Source: Bog-473 sp963809715 (GTDB lineage: Bacteria > Actinomycetota > Acidimicrobiia > Acidimicrobiales > RAAP-2). Taken from it: a stretch of 64,000 nt of DNA. Positions 8,202 through 16,905 of the stretch are shown one piece after another (the first letter of the stretch is position 1; each line of letters starts with the position of its first letter). The notes under the pieces are model-generated. The model saw only the letters and a program-made list of their open reading frames with translations. It was not told where the DNA came from and made no database searches. The translations under genes were made by a program, and so were the position numbers. The stretch spans positions 1 through 64,000 of the forward strand of contig CAWEKO010000002.1 of assembly GCA_963809715.1 (NCBI GenBank), written 5' to 3'.

Positions 8202-8975
8202 ATGAGTGAGACGGATGCGGTGCAGACGTTCAGAGACGTGATGGGCGAGGAGCCGTCGCCTGCGACCACGCCGTTCGCGGCGGCAACCCAAGACTTCCTT
8301 TTCGGCACCGTCTGGGCTGGCACAGCTCTAAGCCGCAGGGATCGGCGCTGGGTCACGCTGACGTGTGTCGCTGCAGCCGACGCACCCGGTCCGATCGATG
8401 CACATGTCTATGCCGCCATGAAGAGCCGGGACATCGAGCTCGAAGCGATGCTCGAGTTCGTCCTTCAGTTCGCGGTGTACTGCGGGTGGCCGAAGGCCTC
8501 GCATCTTGAAATGGTCATTGCCCGCCAATGGGCCCGAATCGAGCAGGAGGAAGGTCGCGAGGCCAGTGCGTGGCCAGAACTGCCCAATGACACGCTGGGA
8601 CAGAGCGACTGGTCGGAACGCATGGAACGAGGTGTCGAGGAGTTCGTCAGTGTGAATCTGCTCCCTGCTCCCGCTCCGGAGACCCCCTACCGACACGCCG
8701 GCATCCTCAATTTCGTGTTCGGCCACGTCTGGCAGCGGCCGGGTCTCACCCGTCGTGAGCGCCGCATCATCACGGTCGCTTCGGTGGCTCTGGATGATTC
8801 GCCGATGCCATTGAAGACCCATGTTCGGTCGGCGATCCTCTCTGGTGACATAAGCAAGCAGGAGATGGACGAGATCGTTCTGCAGTTCGCCGCGTACTAC
8901 GGCTTCGCCAAGGGTGACGCGCTCAGTGGAGCGGTTGAGGATGCCTGGGCAGAGAAGCAAGACGCTGATGGGTGA
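8202..8975 (+). CDS. tandem carboxymuconolactone-decarboxylase-like protein
   Basis: This encodes 257 residues made of two related CMD/AhpD-fold halves (about 25-110 and 160-245). Each has an FGTVW or FGHVW segment, then LSRRDRRWVTLT or LTRRERRIITVA, then a helix ending VLQFAVYCGW or VLQFAAYYGF. There is no CxxC, so it is not an AhpD-type reductase. The family acts on lactones of aromatic catabolism, though many members lack proven chemistry. The duplicated form is probably an internal fusion. It overlaps the next gene by 8 bases. Confidence 0.8.
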   Translation: MSETDAVQTFRDVMGEEPSPATTPFAAATQDFLFGTVWAGTALSRRDRRWVTLTCVAAADAPGPIDAHVYAAMKSRDIELEAMLEFVLQFAVYCGWPKASHLEMVIARQWARIEQEEGREASAWPELPNDTLGQSDWSERMERGVEEFVSVNLLPAPAPETPYRHAGILNFVFGHVWQRPGLTRRERRIITVASVALDDSPMPLKTHVRSAILSGDISKQEMDEIVLQFAAYYGFAKGDALSGAVEDAWAEKQDADG

Positions 8976-9825
8976 CGACCGAGTCACTCCGTCTCGATCC
9001 GGCGCCCCAAGTCTGCGAGTGGGCTTCATCGGCCTCGGAAGCCAAGGCGCGCCGATGGCCCGCTGTATCAAAGACGCGGGCTACCAACTGACCGTATGGG
9101 CCCGACGGTCCGAGTCGGCCAAGCCGTTCGCTGATGCACGCGTCGCCGCCAGCCCAGCCGAGGTCGGCACGGCCAGCGACGTTGTCGGAATCTGTGTGGT
9201 CTCCGACGCCGATGTCGAAGCGGTGGTTCTCGGCGCCGAAGGCGTGCTGGCGGGTATGGGAGCGGGAGGCACGATTGCCGTCCATTCAACGATTCACCCC
9301 GAAACGTGCTTCAAACTGGCCGAACAGGCAGACGCAGCTGGCGTCGTCGTCGTCGATGCTCCGGTCAGCGGGGGAGGCGTTGCTGCTGCCGAGCACCGAC
9401 TCCTCGTCATGGGCGGTGGTGAGAAATCTGACTTCGATCGCTGTCGGCCGGTGTTCGAGACATTTGGGAACCCAGTCATCCATCTGGGACCGTTGGGCTC
9501 AGGGGAGCTTGCCAAACTGCTCAACAATCTTGTCTTCGTCGCTCACGTCGGCGCAGCTCTGGAGACCTTCTCCTCTGCGCAGCAGCTCGGGGTAGATCCA
9601 CTCGCCTTGGCAGAGGTGCTGGCCCACGGGAGTGGAGGAAGCAGGGCACAGGCCATTCTGGCAGCGAGCCATTGCGACCTCTCCGGATTGCGCCAGGCGC
9701 GGTCACTGCTCCATAAGGACGTCGATCTTGTCGTGGACGTTCTCCGCTCGCGAGATGCTCCGATGCCGTCCTGTCTGTTGCATCTGGCGCAGTTCACCTT
9801 CGAGACGCTGGAGGATGCCACTTGA
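8968..9825 (+). CDS. 3-hydroxyisobutyrate-dehydrogenase-family oxidoreductase
   Basis: This encodes 285 residues from ATG 8968. The upstream in-frame ATG at 8914 lies well inside the previous gene. The NAD(P) motif GFIGLGSQG is at about 19-27, followed by DAPVSGG (substrate binding) and KLLNN with the catalytic lysine. The beta-hydroxyacid dehydrogenase family oxidises 3-hydroxy acids to semialdehydes, or reduces aldehydes such as tartronate semialdehyde. The GTG/ATG overlap with the CMD gene implies co-translation. It is likely a late step in the same pathway. Confidence 0.82.
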   Translation: MGDDRVTPSRSGAPSLRVGFIGLGSQGAPMARCIKDAGYQLTVWARRSESAKPFADARVAASPAEVGTASDVVGICVVSDADVEAVVLGAEGVLAGMGAGGTIAVHSTIHPETCFKLAEQADAAGVVVVDAPVSGGGVAAAEHRLLVMGGGEKSDFDRCRPVFETFGNPVIHLGPLGSGELAKLLNNLVFVAHVGAALETFSSAQQLGVDPLALAEVLAHGSGGSRAQAILAASHCDLSGLRQARSLLHKDVDLVVDVLRSRDAPMPSCLLHLAQFTFETLEDAT

Positions 9826-10004
9826 CTCTTCGACCGCGACTTTCAAAGAGCCAGCCGCGTCGTCGCGTTGTCCGGAGCGATCATCTTGAGCGGTTCGGAC
9901 AATGGGGGAGAACGATGAGCTGGTCTCGCAGACCTCAATATCGAAGTTTCGTCAACACTGAAAACAAGACCCATGCGTGGGATCAAGGGGAGGAAAGTTC
10001 ACAA

Positions 10005-11336
10005 ATGCACGTTTCTGTCAGAAAATCAGCGAGGGTCCCCGGAACTCGACCTCGAACGTACTCCGGCGTTGGCGTTGGCGATGTCGGTCTCGACGGATCT
10101 CGACTCGGTCATGCGATCAGAAAGGCGCTGCTGTCGTTGATCGTCGTCGTGCCGATTGCCATCGTCGGAGCGAATGCGACGACGGCAGCTGCGTCTCCCG
10201 CTCCCATCACGATCGCCTACATCACCGACCTTACGGGCGGCGGAGCGGCAGGAAACAGTGATTCTCCGGCGGGGTTTGATGCTCGGATCGCCTTGCAGAA
10301 CGCCGAAGGCGGCGTCAATGGACACAAGCTCATTCCGCTCGTTCTCGACGATCAGACCAGCCCTACCATGATTTCCACGCTCGTCCAGGAGGCCGACAGT
10401 AAGGCGTTGGGAATAGTGTCGCAGAGCCCACTCTTCTTCCTGGCCGACAAATATCCGCAAGAGGCGGGAGTTCCGGTTACCGGAACCTATGACGATGGGC
10501 CTGAATGGGGTACCCAACCATTCACAAACATGTTCGCCTCGGACAACGGAAGCGTCGACCCCGCATATCCCGTGAACACGCTGATCGGTGGATTCCTGCA
10601 CTCTCACGGTGGGACGGTTCTTGGGACATACGCCAACGGTATTTCGCCGAGTTCGTCTCGCGCTGCCGAAGGGGCCGCAAAGGCCTTTGAGCATGCCGGA
10701 GGCAAGGTGGGAGTCCTCAATACGTCTGTCCCAATCGGTGCGGTGAACTTCACGGCCGATGCACTCGTCGCCAAGCAGGACGGAGTCAATGCGATGACTC
10801 CCGAACTCGCCGACGCCTCGAGCTATGCGCTCGCCACTGCCCTCGAGCAGGCTGGCGTGAAGCTGAAGTCCGTTCTGTATGCCGATGGGTACGAGCCCAG
10901 TGTGATCAAGTCGCCGGTGTGGAACACGGTCCAAGGTCAGTACTTCTTGTCCTTCTTCCGCCCATTCGACCTGCCGAACGCGGCGACGCAGCAGATGCAG
11001 TCTGCTCTCGAAAAATACGCACACTTCAGTAAGACCCAGTTTCCGAGCTACTCCCAATACGAAGCGTGGGCGGGCGCTGACCTCATGATCAAGGGTTTGG
11101 AGTTGGCTGGCAAGAACCCGACACGAGCTGCAGTTATCAAGGATCTCCGCGGGCTGAAGTCGTACAACGTCAACGGACTGCTACCGACGTCCATCAACTA
11201 CTCCACGATCTTCGGGCATGACCCAGCCAAGTTGTGTTCCTGGGTGATGAAAGCGGAGAAGAGTGGATTTGTCCCTGTCCAGTCTCAGCCGTTCTGCGGA
11301 ACCGACCTGCCAGGTACATCGACTGCCAGTTCGTGA
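10005..11336 (+). CDS. branched-chain-type ABC substrate-binding protein (orphan)
   Basis: This encodes 443 residues from ATG 10005, chosen because a strong purine-rich site (aaggggaggaaag) precedes it by about 10 bases. Earlier TTG/ATG starts at 9822 and 9915 lack this. A positively charged N-region is followed by a hydrophobic segment (ALLSLIVVVPIAIVGA, about 42-57) and a signal cleavage region near ATTAAASP. The mature part begins ITIAYITDLTGGGA, typical of Peripla_BP_6 ligand-binding proteins. No permease or ATPase gene is nearby, so it must borrow a transporter or act as a sensor. The preceding gap (9826-10004) holds an inverted repeat, ttgtccg/cggacaa, at 9868-9902. Confidence 0.8.
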   Translation: MHVSVRKSARVPGTRPRTYSGVGVGDVGLDGSRLGHAIRKALLSLIVVVPIAIVGANATTAAASPAPITIAYITDLTGGGAAGNSDSPAGFDARIALQNAEGGVNGHKLIPLVLDDQTSPTMISTLVQEADSKALGIVSQSPLFFLADKYPQEAGVPVTGTYDDGPEWGTQPFTNMFASDNGSVDPAYPVNTLIGGFLHSHGGTVLGTYANGISPSSSRAAEGAAKAFEHAGGKVGVLNTSVPIGAVNFTADALVAKQDGVNAMTPELADASSYALATALEQAGVKLKSVLYADGYEPSVIKSPVWNTVQGQYFLSFFRPFDLPNAATQQMQSALEKYAHFSKTQFPSYSQYEAWAGADLMIKGLELAGKNPTRAAVIKDLRGLKSYNVNGLLPTSINYSTIFGHDPAKLCSWVMKAEKSGFVPVQSQPFCGTDLPGTSTASS

Positions 11337-11424
11337 TGGTGCACATGACCTGGCTGACATTTCCCCCGAACGAGTGGTCCGCGCCGACGTGGCCACGTGA
11401 GTGCTCTCAAAGGCCGCGGACTTC

Positions 11425-12336
11425 GTGAGCATCACGTACGAGATCTCTCATCTGCGTACGCTCGAAGCTGAGGCCGTCCACATCGTTCGCGAGGTGGCGG
11501 CCAGCTTCGAGCGGCCCGTCTTGCTGTATTCGGGGGGCAAGGACTCAGTCGTCATGCTCCACGTTGCGACCAAGGCCTTCTGGCCTGCCCCGCTGCCCTT
11601 TCCCATCATGCACGTGGATACCGGACACAATCTGCCAGAGGTCATCGAGTTCCGGGACCGTTCGGTTGATCGTCTCGGGGTCCGCCTTGTGGTGGCGAAC
11701 GTGCAGGAGGACATCGACGCCGGCAGAGTGGCGGAGGAGACTGGTCCGCGCGCCAGCCGGAATCGCCTCCAGACGGTGACCCTTCTCAGGGCGATCCTTG
11801 AAAACCGGTTCGATGCGGTGTTCGGCGGGGCCCGGCGTGACGAAGAGAAGGCAAGGGCCAAGGAGCGCGTCTTTAGCTTTCGAGATGAATTCGGTCAATG
11901 GGATCCCAAGAGCCAGCGACCGGAATTGTGGAGTCTCTACAACGGAGAGCATCGAAAAGGCGAACACATTCGTGTGTTCCCGCTCTCGAACTGGACCGAA
12001 CTCGACATCTGGCAATACATCTCCGAGGACGACATCGAGCTGCCGAGCCTGTACTACGCCCATCGTCGTGAAGTCTTCGAGCGAGATGTGATGCTCTTGC
12101 CGGCGTCATCGTTCGTGACGGTCCTCGAAGGTGAAGAGGCATTTGAAACGACCGTCCGGTTCAGAACAATCGGTGATGCGACGTGCACGGGCTGTGTTGA
12201 GTCTTCGGCATCTGCGATTGACGCCGTGCTGGCGGAGGTGGCGGCGACTCGGCTTACCGAGCGCGGTGCGACGCGTGCCGACGATCGGGTGTCCGAGGCG
12301 GGCATGGAGGACCGAAAGAGGGAGGGTTACTTCTGA
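11425..12336 (+). CDS. cysD: sulfate adenylyltransferase subunit 2 (CysD)
   Basis: This encodes 303 residues from GTG 11425, where the family start (YEISHLRTLEAEAVHI) lies; GTG 11401 would add eight residues. The PP-loop SGGKDS is at 36-41, followed by HVDTGHN, FGGARRDEEKARAKER and the C-terminal GDATCTGCVES. With CysN it makes APS from ATP and sulfate. The TGA overlaps the cysN start (TGATG). Being next to a sulfotransferase in an island suggests PAPS supply for sulfation rather than, or besides, cysteine synthesis. Confidence 0.93.
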   Translation: MSITYEISHLRTLEAEAVHIVREVAASFERPVLLYSGGKDSVVMLHVATKAFWPAPLPFPIMHVDTGHNLPEVIEFRDRSVDRLGVRLVVANVQEDIDAGRVAEETGPRASRNRLQTVTLLRAILENRFDAVFGGARRDEEKARAKERVFSFRDEFGQWDPKSQRPELWSLYNGEHRKGEHIRVFPLSNWTELDIWQYISEDDIELPSLYYAHRREVFERDVMLLPASSFVTVLEGEEAFETTVRFRTIGDATCTGCVESSASAIDAVLAEVAATRLTERGATRADDRVSEAGMEDRKREGYF

Positions 12337-14188
12337 TGTCGGAACTGCTTCGCTTGGCGACTGCGGGTTCCGTGGACGACGGGAAATCCACCTTGATCGG
12401 TCGCCTGCTTTACGATTCCAAGTCGACTATTTGCCGACCAATTGGAAGCGGTCGAGCGCACATCTCGAGAACGCGGTGATGAGTACACCAACTTGGCTTT
12501 GTTGACCGATGGTCTACGGGCCGAACGTGAACAAGGCATCACGATCGACGTCGCCTATCGCTACTTCTCGACGCCACGACGGAAGTTCATCATTGCGGAC
12601 ACACCTGGACACATCCAGTACACCCGCAATATGGTGACCGGTGCGTCCACCGCGGACTTGGCGTTGATCCTGATCGATGCGCGTCACGGCATGTTGGAGC
12701 AATCACGTCGCCATGCGTTCATCGCCAGTTTGCTGGGCATTCCCCATTTGGTCGTGTGCATCAACAAGATGGACCTCGTCAATTGGTCGCAGGATCGCTT
12801 CGAAGAGATACAGGAGGAGTTTCGGAGCTTCGCCATGAAGCTTGACGTCCACGATCTGACCTTCATTCCGGTCTCCGCTCTGTTGGGAGACAACGTCGTC
12901 GATCAGAGCCCGAGCATGACCTGGTACGACGGCCGACCATTGCTGCAGCACCTCGAGAGCGTCCATATCGCATCGGACCGCAATCTCATAGATCCTCGAT
13001 TCCCTGTTCAGTACGTGATCCGGCCCCAATCTGGAACCGACCTTGATCTCCATGATTACCGGGGTTATGCGGGCACCGTATGTAGCGGCGTCTTTCAGCC
13101 TGACGACGAGGTTGTTGTGCTGCCGTCTGGGTTTACGTCAAGGGTTGCCGAAGTGAGGGCACCAGGCGGCGAGGTGATCGATCGGGCCTTTCCTCCACAA
13201 TCGGTGACGATCAGGCTTACGATGACATCGATGTGAGCAGGGGCGACATGCTCTGCCGGCCCAACAACCGGCCGACGGTCAGTCTGGATATCGACGCCAC
13301 GGTCTGCTGGTTTTCCGAGCAGTCATCACTCGCTGTGGGTAACCGATACCTGATCCGCCATACCTCCCGCTCAGTCACGGCATCGGTCGAGGTGCTCGAA
13401 TATCGACTCGATATCAACACGCTGCACCGGGATGAATCGGCCAATCGGCTTGAGCTGAATGAGATCGGTCGGATACGCCTGCGAGCTCAGCAGCCATTGA
13501 TGTTTGACCCGTACAGACGGAATCGCTCGACCGGCGGCTTTATTCTCGTTGACCCGACGACCAAGAGCACGGTGGCGGCGGGGATGATCCTGGGTGGAGA
13601 TCAGCCATCGTTGGCCAGCAACGTGACCTGGCACGCCACAGCGGTGGAGCGAGACCAGAGAGGCGCATTGGGTGCCACGGTCTGGCTTACCGGCTTGCCC
13701 GGATCCGGCAAATCCACGGTCGCAGTCGAGGTTGAGCGCCGACTGGTCGAGGCCGGCCGAGCAGCGTATTTGCTCGACGGAGACAACCTCAGGCATGGGC
13801 TGAATGCCGATTTGGATTCGAGGACGCTGAGAGGGCGGAAAACGTGCGGCGAGTTGGCGAGGTTGCCAGGCTCTTCGCCGATGCCGGACTCATTGCCGTG
13901 GTCTCGCTCGTCTCTCCTTTCCGGGCTGACCGCAATCGAGTACGCGACAACCATCGGTCGGCTGGGCTCCGTTTTCTGGAAGTTTTTGTCGACACCCCTC
14001 GGGAGATGTGTGAAGCGCGCGACCCCAAGGGACTCTTCGCCAAGGCTCGCTCTGGCCAACTACCCGGCCTTACGGGAGTGGATGGCCCCTATGAGCCGCC
14101 TAACTCACCAGACCTCGTGCTTCGTCCGGGCCACGGAAGCCCGGCCGCCATGGCGGACCTTGTCCTTGGACAGTTGGAGTTGAGATGA
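12336..14188 (+). pseudogene. cysNC: cysN-cysC fusion with three frameshifts
   Basis: Read across frames this is a bifunctional sulfate adenylyltransferase GTPase subunit plus APS kinase of about 615 residues. The CysN part starts MSELLRLATAGSVDDGKST (P-loop), then DTPGH and NKMD. The CysC part carries GLPGSGKSTVAVEVERRL and LLDGDNLRHGLN. Frame is lost at about 12423-12431 (one extra base), 13213-13219 (one missing) and 13813-13817 (one missing in a G run). All motifs survive on both sides of each break, so either the gene decayed very recently or these are sequencing errors. The final frame ends four bases into the next gene's start (ATGA), as expected of an intact operon. Confidence 0.85.
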
Positions 14189-15015
14189 CAGCGATCGCGA
14201 CCGACAAACTGACACCCACCGTCGGCGCTCTCGTCGAAGGTGTGGACCGTGACCGGCTCGAGCACGACAAGACCCTGCCGGCCTGGACGCTCGAAGCGTT
14301 GGAGTTCTATGGGGTGCTGGTCTTCCGGGGCATCTTTTTCGATGACGAAAGCCAAGTGGCGTTCAGCCGCAAGCTCGGCACCGTTGAGAAACTCGGAAGT
14401 GGCGAGAACCCAGAGATCTTCCGGGTCACCCTGGATCCCAAGAAGAACCCTGTGGCCGAGTACTTGAAGGGTACTTTCGATTGGCACATCGACGGCTGCA
14501 CCGATGACATACCGATCATGGCCACGATGATCAGCGCGAGGGCTGTGGCCGATTGGGGTGGTGACACAGAGTTCGCCAGCTCCTACCAGGCGTACGAGGA
14601 CTTGCCAGAAGCGGACAGAGCGCGCTGTGACTCGCTTCGCGTTGTCCATTCCATCGAAGCAACGCAGCGGCTCGTCAACCCCGATCCCACTCCCGAGGAG
14701 GTGACGATGTGGCGGCAGCGACCAGTCAAGGAACACCCGCTGGTCTGGACGCACCGCTCTGGACGTAAATCGCTCGTGCTCGGAGCCACAACCGACCATG
14801 TCGTGGGCCTTACCCGAGGGGATGGGCGGGCCTTGCTCGATGACCTCCTGGACCGCTCGACGGCTCCAGAGCGGGTCTATCGCCACCGTTGGGAGGTCGG
14901 GGACGTCGTGATCTGGGACAACCGGGGCGTTTTGCACCGAGCACTTCGCTATGACCCAACGTCGCCGCGAGACATGCATCGCACGACATTCGCCGGAGAT
15001 GAACCAATCGAGTGA
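14185..15015 (+). CDS. TauD/TfdA-family Fe(II)/2-oxoglutarate dioxygenase
   Basis: This encodes 276 residues coupled by ATGA to cysNC. The iron facial triad is H101-x-D103 (WHIDGC) and H251 (VLHRA), with R266 (MHRTTF) to bind 2-oxoglutarate. The family hydroxylates the carbon next to a leaving group: taurine, alkyl sulfates (AtsK), aryloxyacetates. In a sulfur-activation cluster, oxidative cleavage of a sulfate ester is an attractive substrate class, but this is inference. It is the last clear gene of the catabolic operon before the small ORFs and the repeat. Confidence 0.88.
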   Translation: MTAIATDKLTPTVGALVEGVDRDRLEHDKTLPAWTLEALEFYGVLVFRGIFFDDESQVAFSRKLGTVEKLGSGENPEIFRVTLDPKKNPVAEYLKGTFDWHIDGCTDDIPIMATMISARAVADWGGDTEFASSYQAYEDLPEADRARCDSLRVVHSIEATQRLVNPDPTPEEVTMWRQRPVKEHPLVWTHRSGRKSLVLGATTDHVVGLTRGDGRALLDDLLDRSTAPERVYRHRWEVGDVVIWDNRGVLHRALRYDPTSPRDMHRTTFAGDEPIE

Positions 15016-15334
15016 GACGAGCAATTCCTTGACCTGACAACTCACCGGTGGATCAACTGGGGAATTTCGTCGATCGCCTCTGAGGAGTTTCGGAAATCGG
15101 CGGCATGCGGCCCTCGTCGTCCCCCGCGTAGACGACGAGCGCGTAACCGCAAAGAGCCGCCTCCCGCTCCAATCGTCCCGACGAGCGTTGTTGCGCCACC
15201 GTGGAGCCGCTCCTGGGGATGACAGCCTCCGGTTCGACCCTCAACATCTCGCACAACTGCGTCTTCGCGCGACAGCCCAGCCGTGGACGATGAATACCGT
15301 GGTGGCTCGTGGACCTCTTTTGCTCTCAGAAGTT
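15016..15334. other. no convincing gene
   Basis: I see no start-plus-domain combination in this stretch. The minus strand has a continuous reading around 15053-15300 (LRVEPEAVIP, CGYALVVYAGDDEG) without a credible start or family, which may be a gene remnant at the right part of island A. Confidence 0.4.
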
Positions 15335-15580
15335 CTAGATGTGGGGGAGGTCGCCGACGCCTTGCGCCTCTTTGGCCAGCTCCACTCTTTCAAGCAGCGT
15401 TTGTAACCGGTTGACATATGCCTCGATGTCATCGCGGAAATCTCGGATGGACTCGTCAAGGCTGCCTCCGCCCATCCAAACATGTCGTACTTCCTCAGAA
15501 AATGATTCCGCCGGTCCCTCTTCGCTGAAGAGGGAGCGAAGAAGATCTGCCGTGTACTCCCGCCATCGGGTCAGTGCCAT
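15335..15580 (-). CDS. small hypothetical protein
   Basis: This encodes 81 residues and is not recognised. It is acidic and helical, with a heptad-like C-terminal half (YVNRLQTLLERVELAKEA) suggesting a coiled coil. Its ATG overlaps the end of another minus-strand small ORF (15571-15705), the layout of a two-gene toxin-antitoxin or phage-like pair, but no family motif supports that. Confidence 0.45.
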   Translation of the reverse strand: MALTRWREYTADLLRSLFSEEGPAESFSEEVRHVWMGGGSLDESIRDFRDDIEAYVNRLQTLLERVELAKEAQGVGDLPHI

Positions 15581-15705
15581 CTCGACCCGCGCCAGATCAT
15601 CTTTCTGAGAATGGTCTGGCCGAGGAGTTCAGTGCGAGCCCGTTCGATTTGAGTCTGGAGTTTCGACTGAACTTCAGGCTTGGGTAGCAGGAGCAGAATT
15701 GTCAC
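15571..15705 (-). CDS. very small hypothetical ORF
   Basis: From a GTG at 15705 this would give 44 residues: a short hydrophobic start (VTILLLLPKPEV) then a basic helical region (QIERARTELLGQ). It overlaps the next small gene by ten bases in another frame. No family is recognisable; it is reported because of the coupled layout only. Confidence 0.25.
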   Translation of the reverse strand: MTILLLLPKPEVQSKLQTQIERARTELLGQTILRKMIWRGSRWH

Positions 15706-15799
15706 GAAACGACCCTTCTCTCGGCGCCGTGGGGAGCAGCTCGATGCGGCGATACCCGAAGAGTCATCGGAGCAGAATAGACCTGCTCGGAGCCGCCAC

Positions 15800-16264
15800 A
15801 TGACTGTCCGGGCTGGGGCGCAATCTGACCCGAGTCGTCGAACTCGGCACAAAGCTGGCTACCTCATGGTGCGTGCACCGGGTCATCCCCGAGCCACAAG
15901 TGGTCCGTATGTGTTCGAGCACATACTCGTGGCAGAGGACCTGCTTGGCCGGCATTTGCTCGATGGCGAAACCGTTCTCCATCGAAACGGCGTGCGGGAT
16001 GACAATCGCCCCGAGAACCTCGAGCTCTGGACGAACCCGCAACCATCTGGCATCCGAGTGAGCGATGCCGTCGAGTGGGCACGCACAATCCTCGAGCGTT
16101 ACGAGGGACCAGGCGCACCTCCAACGATGCTCACGATCTCTCATGAGCACCCTTGGAGGTGGCGGGAATCGAACCGACCGAGGCGCAGATGCGAAAGACC
16201 ACGTCAGCGCTGTTTAGGTGCTGTGACCAGGCGAAACACGGTATCCGGCACTTGCCATAACTGA
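15800..16264 (+). CDS. HNH homing-type endonuclease
   Basis: This encodes about 154 residues from ATG 15800. The HNH_3-type core is clear: FEHILVAEDLLGR, then VLHRNGVRDDNRPENLELW (His, Asn, Asn of the beta-beta-alpha metal site), followed by a helix AVEWARTILERYEG as in phage HNH nucleases. The reading then enters the 16154 direct repeat, so the last 37 residues are encoded by repeat DNA and are probably not native. The gene seems to have lost its own 3' end at the island junction. Confidence 0.72.
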   Translation: MTVRAGAQSDPSRRTRHKAGYLMVRAPGHPRATSGPYVFEHILVAEDLLGRHLLDGETVLHRNGVRDDNRPENLELWTNPQPSGIRVSDAVEWARTILERYEGPGAPPTMLTISHEHPWRWRESNRPRRRCERPRQRCLGAVTRRNTVSGTCHN

Positions 16265-16323
16265 CCGTTAATGACCACAATTTCGTGTCTTTTCTGTGTT
16301 CTTGTGTCCTTTTTATGTCGCGT
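16154..16323. repeat. 170-bp direct repeat, right copy (att-like)
   Basis: This is the second copy of the 4-173 repeat. It begins with the 21-base ssrA 3'-end core (16154-16174) and ends with the same gtgtctttt/gtgtccttt stretch. It marks the border between the catabolic island and the secreted-protein region. The bases left of the core (ccct) differ from the tcg shared by the left copy and ssrA. Confidence 0.75.
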
Positions 16324-16905
16324 GAAGCAGTCCGAGCTCTCCACATCCTTGAGGCCGAGCGGTCGTTAGCAGCTGGTCCGGGTTGCTGGTCACTCCCGGC
16401 CCCGCGGCAACCATTCTCGGAGCCGAGGCCTGACTGATCTCCTGCCCGGCGTCGGCGGTCCGGACGGCACTCAGGGTGGCGGATCCGATCACGCCCCCGG
16501 CATCGGCAACGAGGACGGCACGGGGTCGCGTGCAGCTCGAGCCCTGCGAGGGCGAGGTCGACCAGGAGATCCAGTCCGTTGAAGACAAGCTGGTCGCCAA
16601 CATCGCCCGCCGGCGCAAGGTAAGCGCCCTCCCGACAGGTCGCACCGAGATGGACGCCAAGGTCGAAGAGATCGCTCGTCGGCACGGACGATGATCACCA
16701 ATCAGGATCCCAGGAGATGTAGAGCGGCGGTCCCCGGTCTGGCGCGTGGAGTCGCCCCATGCCGGCAGCACGGGAACACCTCTCAGGTCGTCATCATTGA
16801 TGGTCAATTCACTCGGTATGCACAACGCAGATTGACGCTCGATCCAAAAGTCAGATAGACCCCCCCGAGGAGCAGGTGGCGGGCACCTGAGAACTGGGGA
16901 ATCCA
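16324..16905. other. spacer with one weak small ORF
   Basis: There is no recognised gene here. A 72-residue plus-strand reading at 16476-16694 ends in an acidic helical stretch (EIQSVEDKLVANIARRR) and could be a fragment or a small protein. The last 40 bases hold ccccccgaggagcaggtgg upstream of the next gene. Confidence 0.4.
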
